The notes beneath the pieces are model-generated. The model was not told the origin of the DNA. It ran no database searches and was given only the letters and a program-made list of their open reading frames with translations. Of a stretch of 8,933 nt of DNA, positions 6,947 to 8,933 are shown in pieces. The stretch is from Polynucleobacter meluiroseus (GTDB lineage Bacteria > Verrucomicrobiota > Verrucomicrobiia > Opitutales > UBA953): contig CALPIW020000045.1 in assembly GCA_943323725.2 (NCBI GenBank), positions 1 through 8,933 on the forward strand, read 5' to 3'. A program made the position numbers and the translations under genes. How positions within the stretch are numbered: position 1 is the first letter of the stretch; each line of letters opens with the position of its first letter.

Positions 6947-8110
6947 ATGAACCGCGAATTCGAGAAGCTCCTCAAAGAAAAATGGTTCCTGGTCGCCGCC
7001 GACCTGATCGCGGTGATGGCGATCCTCATCGCCATGCCGGACAAGCGCGACGGCCTCGACACCTTCCTGGTGATCTGCGCCATCCTCGCGGCTTCGCTCA
7101 TCGTGGTGATCCCCGTGCTCAAGGACGGCGGCGGCAAGGCCGAGCGTCAGGCCGAACAGGCCCGCCTTCGCGCCAAGCTCGCCGAAGAGATCGACCTCCA
7201 GCGCGATAACATCCGCGCCGGCAACGAGGCGATGAACCGCCGGATCGCCGAAGCCGAGATGACCGCGCGCAAGGCCGCCGAGGCGTCCGCCGCGGCCGTC
7301 GCGCAGCGCGCTTCCGCCGAGATCAACGCCCTGAAGGCCGCCCTGGCCGAACTCGCCGCGAAGGTCGCGGCCGCCGAAGCCGCCGCGGGTTCCTCCGAGG
7401 CCCTGGACGAGCTGACCGCCAAGGTCGAAGGCCTCGCCGGCACGGTGCGCGCGCTCGTCGCCGACGCCGATGAAGCCGCGGAGAACGCCGGCAAGGCCCG
7501 CGCCGAAGTCGCGCAGTCCCTTGAGTCCGAACTGAAGTCCGTCCGCGACGAGCTCAAGAAGTCCGTCAAGGCCGCCGACAGATCCGCCGACAAGTTCGAA
7601 GCCCTCCTGGAAGAACTCCGAGAAGAAGTGCGCGCGCTCCGCGCCAACCCTCCGGTGGCCTCCGTTCCTAGCAGCCCGTCCGTGACGGCGCCGGAGCCGG
7701 AGGCCGTGTCGCTGTCTGCTTCGGACGCTCCGGTCGAGGAAGAGACGGAAGCCGCCGATGACGAAGAAGCCATCGAGGAGATCGAAGACACCTCTGAGGA
7801 AGAAGCCGCGCCGGCCGCCGCCGAGGCCGCTCCTTCGGCCGCGGGCTCCGGTACCGCGCTCATCGTCAATCTCATGATCGGCATCGGCAACAAGCCGTTC
7901 GTCCGCGGCACGGGCCCCGGCCTCAGCCGCGACAAAGGCGTGCCGATGAGTTTCCTCGGCATCGGCCGCTGGCAGTGGATCTCGCCCGATCCGGAGGCTC
8001 CGGCCACGGTCGAAGTCTGGAAGAACGACCAGTCGCCGATGGGCGAAGCCCTGCATCTGCCGGGCGGCGAACCGGTGGAGGTCGACGAAGGCCACTTCGG
8101 CGGCGTCTGA
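6947..8110 (+). CDS. Membrane-anchored coiled-coil protein with an unrecognised C-terminal domain
   Basis: I do not recognise a characterised family. Four parts are visible in the 387 residues. A basic N-terminus (FEKLLKEKW) leads into two membrane segments (about 13-30 and 38-58) joined by a short turn (PDKRDGLD); charges on both sides predict a hairpin with both ends in the cytoplasm. Residues 65-235 are Ala/Glu/Lys-rich with long heptad-like runs, a likely coiled coil. Residues 236-300 form a disordered linker, Pro/Ser-rich and then very acidic (15 of the 25 residues at 263-287 are Asp or Glu). Residues 303-384 form a compact, probably beta-rich domain with Gly/Trp/aromatic motifs: IGIGNKPFVRGTGPGLS (311-327), KGVPMSFLGIGRWQW (330-344) and VEVWKNDQSP (355-364). 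It follows trpS by 26 nt, and the next gene starts one base after its stop. A cytoplasmic scaffold or tether at the membrane is possible but is a guess. Confidence 0.88.
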   Translation: MNREFEKLLKEKWFLVAADLIAVMAILIAMPDKRDGLDTFLVICAILAASLIVVIPVLKDGGGKAERQAEQARLRAKLAEEIDLQRDNIRAGNEAMNRRIAEAEMTARKAAEASAAAVAQRASAEINALKAALAELAAKVAAAEAAAGSSEALDELTAKVEGLAGTVRALVADADEAAENAGKARAEVAQSLESELKSVRDELKKSVKAADRSADKFEALLEELREEVRALRANPPVASVPSSPSVTAPEPEAVSLSASDAPVEEETEAADDEEAIEEIEDTSEEEAAPAAAEAAPSAAGSGTALIVNLMIGIGNKPFVRGTGPGLSRDKGVPMSFLGIGRWQWISPDPEAPATVEVWKNDQSPMGEALHLPGGEPVEVDEGHFGGV

Positions 8111-8111
8111 C

Positions 8112-8933
8112 ATGCTGAGCGTCCTCGGCCTCTGCGCGTGGCTGGCCGCGGCCGACCCGCTGCCTCCGCCTCCCCCGCAAGTCTACTCGAACGACACCGT
8201 CCTCGCGACGGTGACGGGCGAGCGCGTCGCCGAGGTGAGCTTCGTGGCCGCGCATTGCACGGCGTTGCAGCGGCACCTCGAGTTCGCGCTCAACCTTCCG
8301 CCCGTGCCCGGGCCTGTCGCCCGCATCGAGATCGGCGACGTCCCGAAGCTCGCGCCCGTCGACACGCGTCTCGTCGGCGGTTCCGTCCTGCTCATCCTCC
8401 GGCTGGGTTCGTCGCAGGAAGCCCCGGAGCGCGCCGCCCAGGCCGCCGCGCAAGCCTGGTTGGCCCGCGTGGCCCTCGCCGGTGGTCAGCCCATCGCCGG
8501 GATCGAGCCCTGGACGCGTCAGGCCATCGCCTGCGAGATCCTCGCGCAGCTGCGCCCTTCGCTGAATGATTACTGGTATCGCGAGGGCCGACGCGAGATC
8601 CCCGCCTCGCTCGAAGACATCGTCGCCGGTCGCGCGCCCGACCGGGAGGCGCTGCTTTTCTGGCGGGCGCTGCGTCGCACGCTCGGCGTGCCGGCGGACC
8701 AGGCCAAGAGCCTGATCGCTTCGGCGCATGGCCAGCCCGTCCTCAAGCGTCTCGCCGCGGTCACGAAGTCACCCGAGGAGTGGTGGCTGCTCCATCGCGC
8801 CGAGCTGCTGCTTTCCCGCGAGCCCGTCAGCCTCGGCCTGCGCGAGTCGGCCGAATCGCTCGACGACATCACCCGCTTCGTCTTCGACGTCGGCGCGGGC
8901 GATCAGCTCATCTCCGGGGCGGACCTGCCTAAG
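8112..8933 (+). CDS. Hypothetical probable exported protein, N-terminal part (runs off right edge)
   Basis: An open frame of 274 codons without a stop begins at the ATG one base after the TGA of the preceding gene and continues past the window. Its third codon positions are strongly G/C, as in the neighbouring genes, and it uses the same strand, which supports real coding. Residues 1-14 (MLSVLGLCAWLAAA) look like a short signal sequence with possible cleavage before Asp15, though the usual N-terminal positive charge is absent; a run of five prolines (18-22) follows. The rest mixes predicted strands (for example SVLLILRLG, 91-99) and amphipathic, Trp- and Arg-rich helices (for example EEWWLLHRAELLLSRE, 222-237). 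No catalytic motif or known family is recognised. The near-overlap with the upstream gene points to translational coupling and a shared function. A lipoprotein is unlikely: the early Cys8 lies inside the hydrophobic core rather than after it. Confidence 0.75.
   Translation, partial: MLSVLGLCAWLAAADPLPPPPPQVYSNDTVLATVTGERVAEVSFVAAHCTALQRHLEFALNLPPVPGPVARIEIGDVPKLAPVDTRLVGGSVLLILRLGSSQEAPERAAQAAAQAWLARVALAGGQPIAGIEPWTRQAIACEILAQLRPSLNDYWYREGRREIPASLEDIVAGRAPDREALLFWRALRRTLGVPADQAKSLIASAHGQPVLKRLAAVTKSPEEWWLLHRAELLLSREPVSLGLRESAESLDDITRFVFDVGAGDQLISGADLPK

Noticed and set aside
7137..7660. Ala/Glu-rich stretch as a possible DNA repeat or recent expansion
   Set aside because: The codons vary and no unit repeats in tandem at the DNA level; it is ordinary coiled-coil composition.
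6917..8113. A 398-codon minus-strand open frame
   Set aside because: It is antisense to the coiled-coil protein gene. Its Gly/Arg/Asp/His-rich translation looks like a shadow, while the plus strand shows membrane helices, heptads and coherent motifs.
7923..8729. Minus-strand 268-codon frame, and the plus-strand frame at 8138-8569
   Set aside because: Both overlap the 8112-8933 frame, which has the GC-rich third positions, the tight junction with the upstream gene and a signal-like start; the other two are Arg-rich shadows.

Overview
This is a GC-rich, densely coding chromosomal window from a bacterium. The gene set (a Gld-type ABC exporter with its DUF4340 partner, an MscS channel, TrpS and a Nuo complex I operon), the high GC at third codon positions and the absence of Shine-Dalgarno sequences suggest a Verrucomicrobia-like organism (Opitutae or similar). 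This assignment is inference from gene order and composition, not a search. No tRNA, rRNA, CRISPR array, insertion sequence, phage gene or attachment site was seen, so the region looks like ordinary core chromosome.

Layout: the left edge (1-155, minus strand) holds the first 51 codons of nuoA, the start of a nuo operon that continues out of the window. It is separated by a strong rho-independent terminator (169-202) from a five-gene minus-strand operon read right to left: mscS-like channel (5783-4641), ABC ATPase gldA (4629-3925), ABC-2 permease gldF (3913-3158), gldG-type auxiliary protein (3149-1245) and a DUF4340 protein (1241-216). The four gaps inside this operon are 3-11 nt. A 117-nt divergent region (5784-5900), the longest gene-free stretch, holds a candidate mscS promoter, an 8-bp inverted repeat and a small hairpin. 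From there the plus strand carries trpS (5901-6920), a membrane-anchored coiled-coil protein with an unrecognised C-terminal domain (6947-8110) and, one base after its stop codon, the 5' part of a probable exported protein that runs off the right edge (8112-8933).

Working together: GldA, GldF and GldG would form a membrane ABC complex, with GldA powering it, GldF forming the membrane path and GldG plus the DUF4340 protein as membrane-anchored extracytoplasmic parts. The substrate cannot be read from the sequence. The MscS channel as first gene of the operon hints at an envelope or turgor-related role. TrpS is housekeeping and is probably co-transcribed with the two uncharacterised genes behind it.

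The most interesting points are the unnamed C-terminal domain and its coupled downstream gene, the mscS-gld-DUF4340 operon, the terminator placed directly before nuoA, and the lack of Shine-Dalgarno sites at all nine starts. I saw no clear evidence for a wholly new system.
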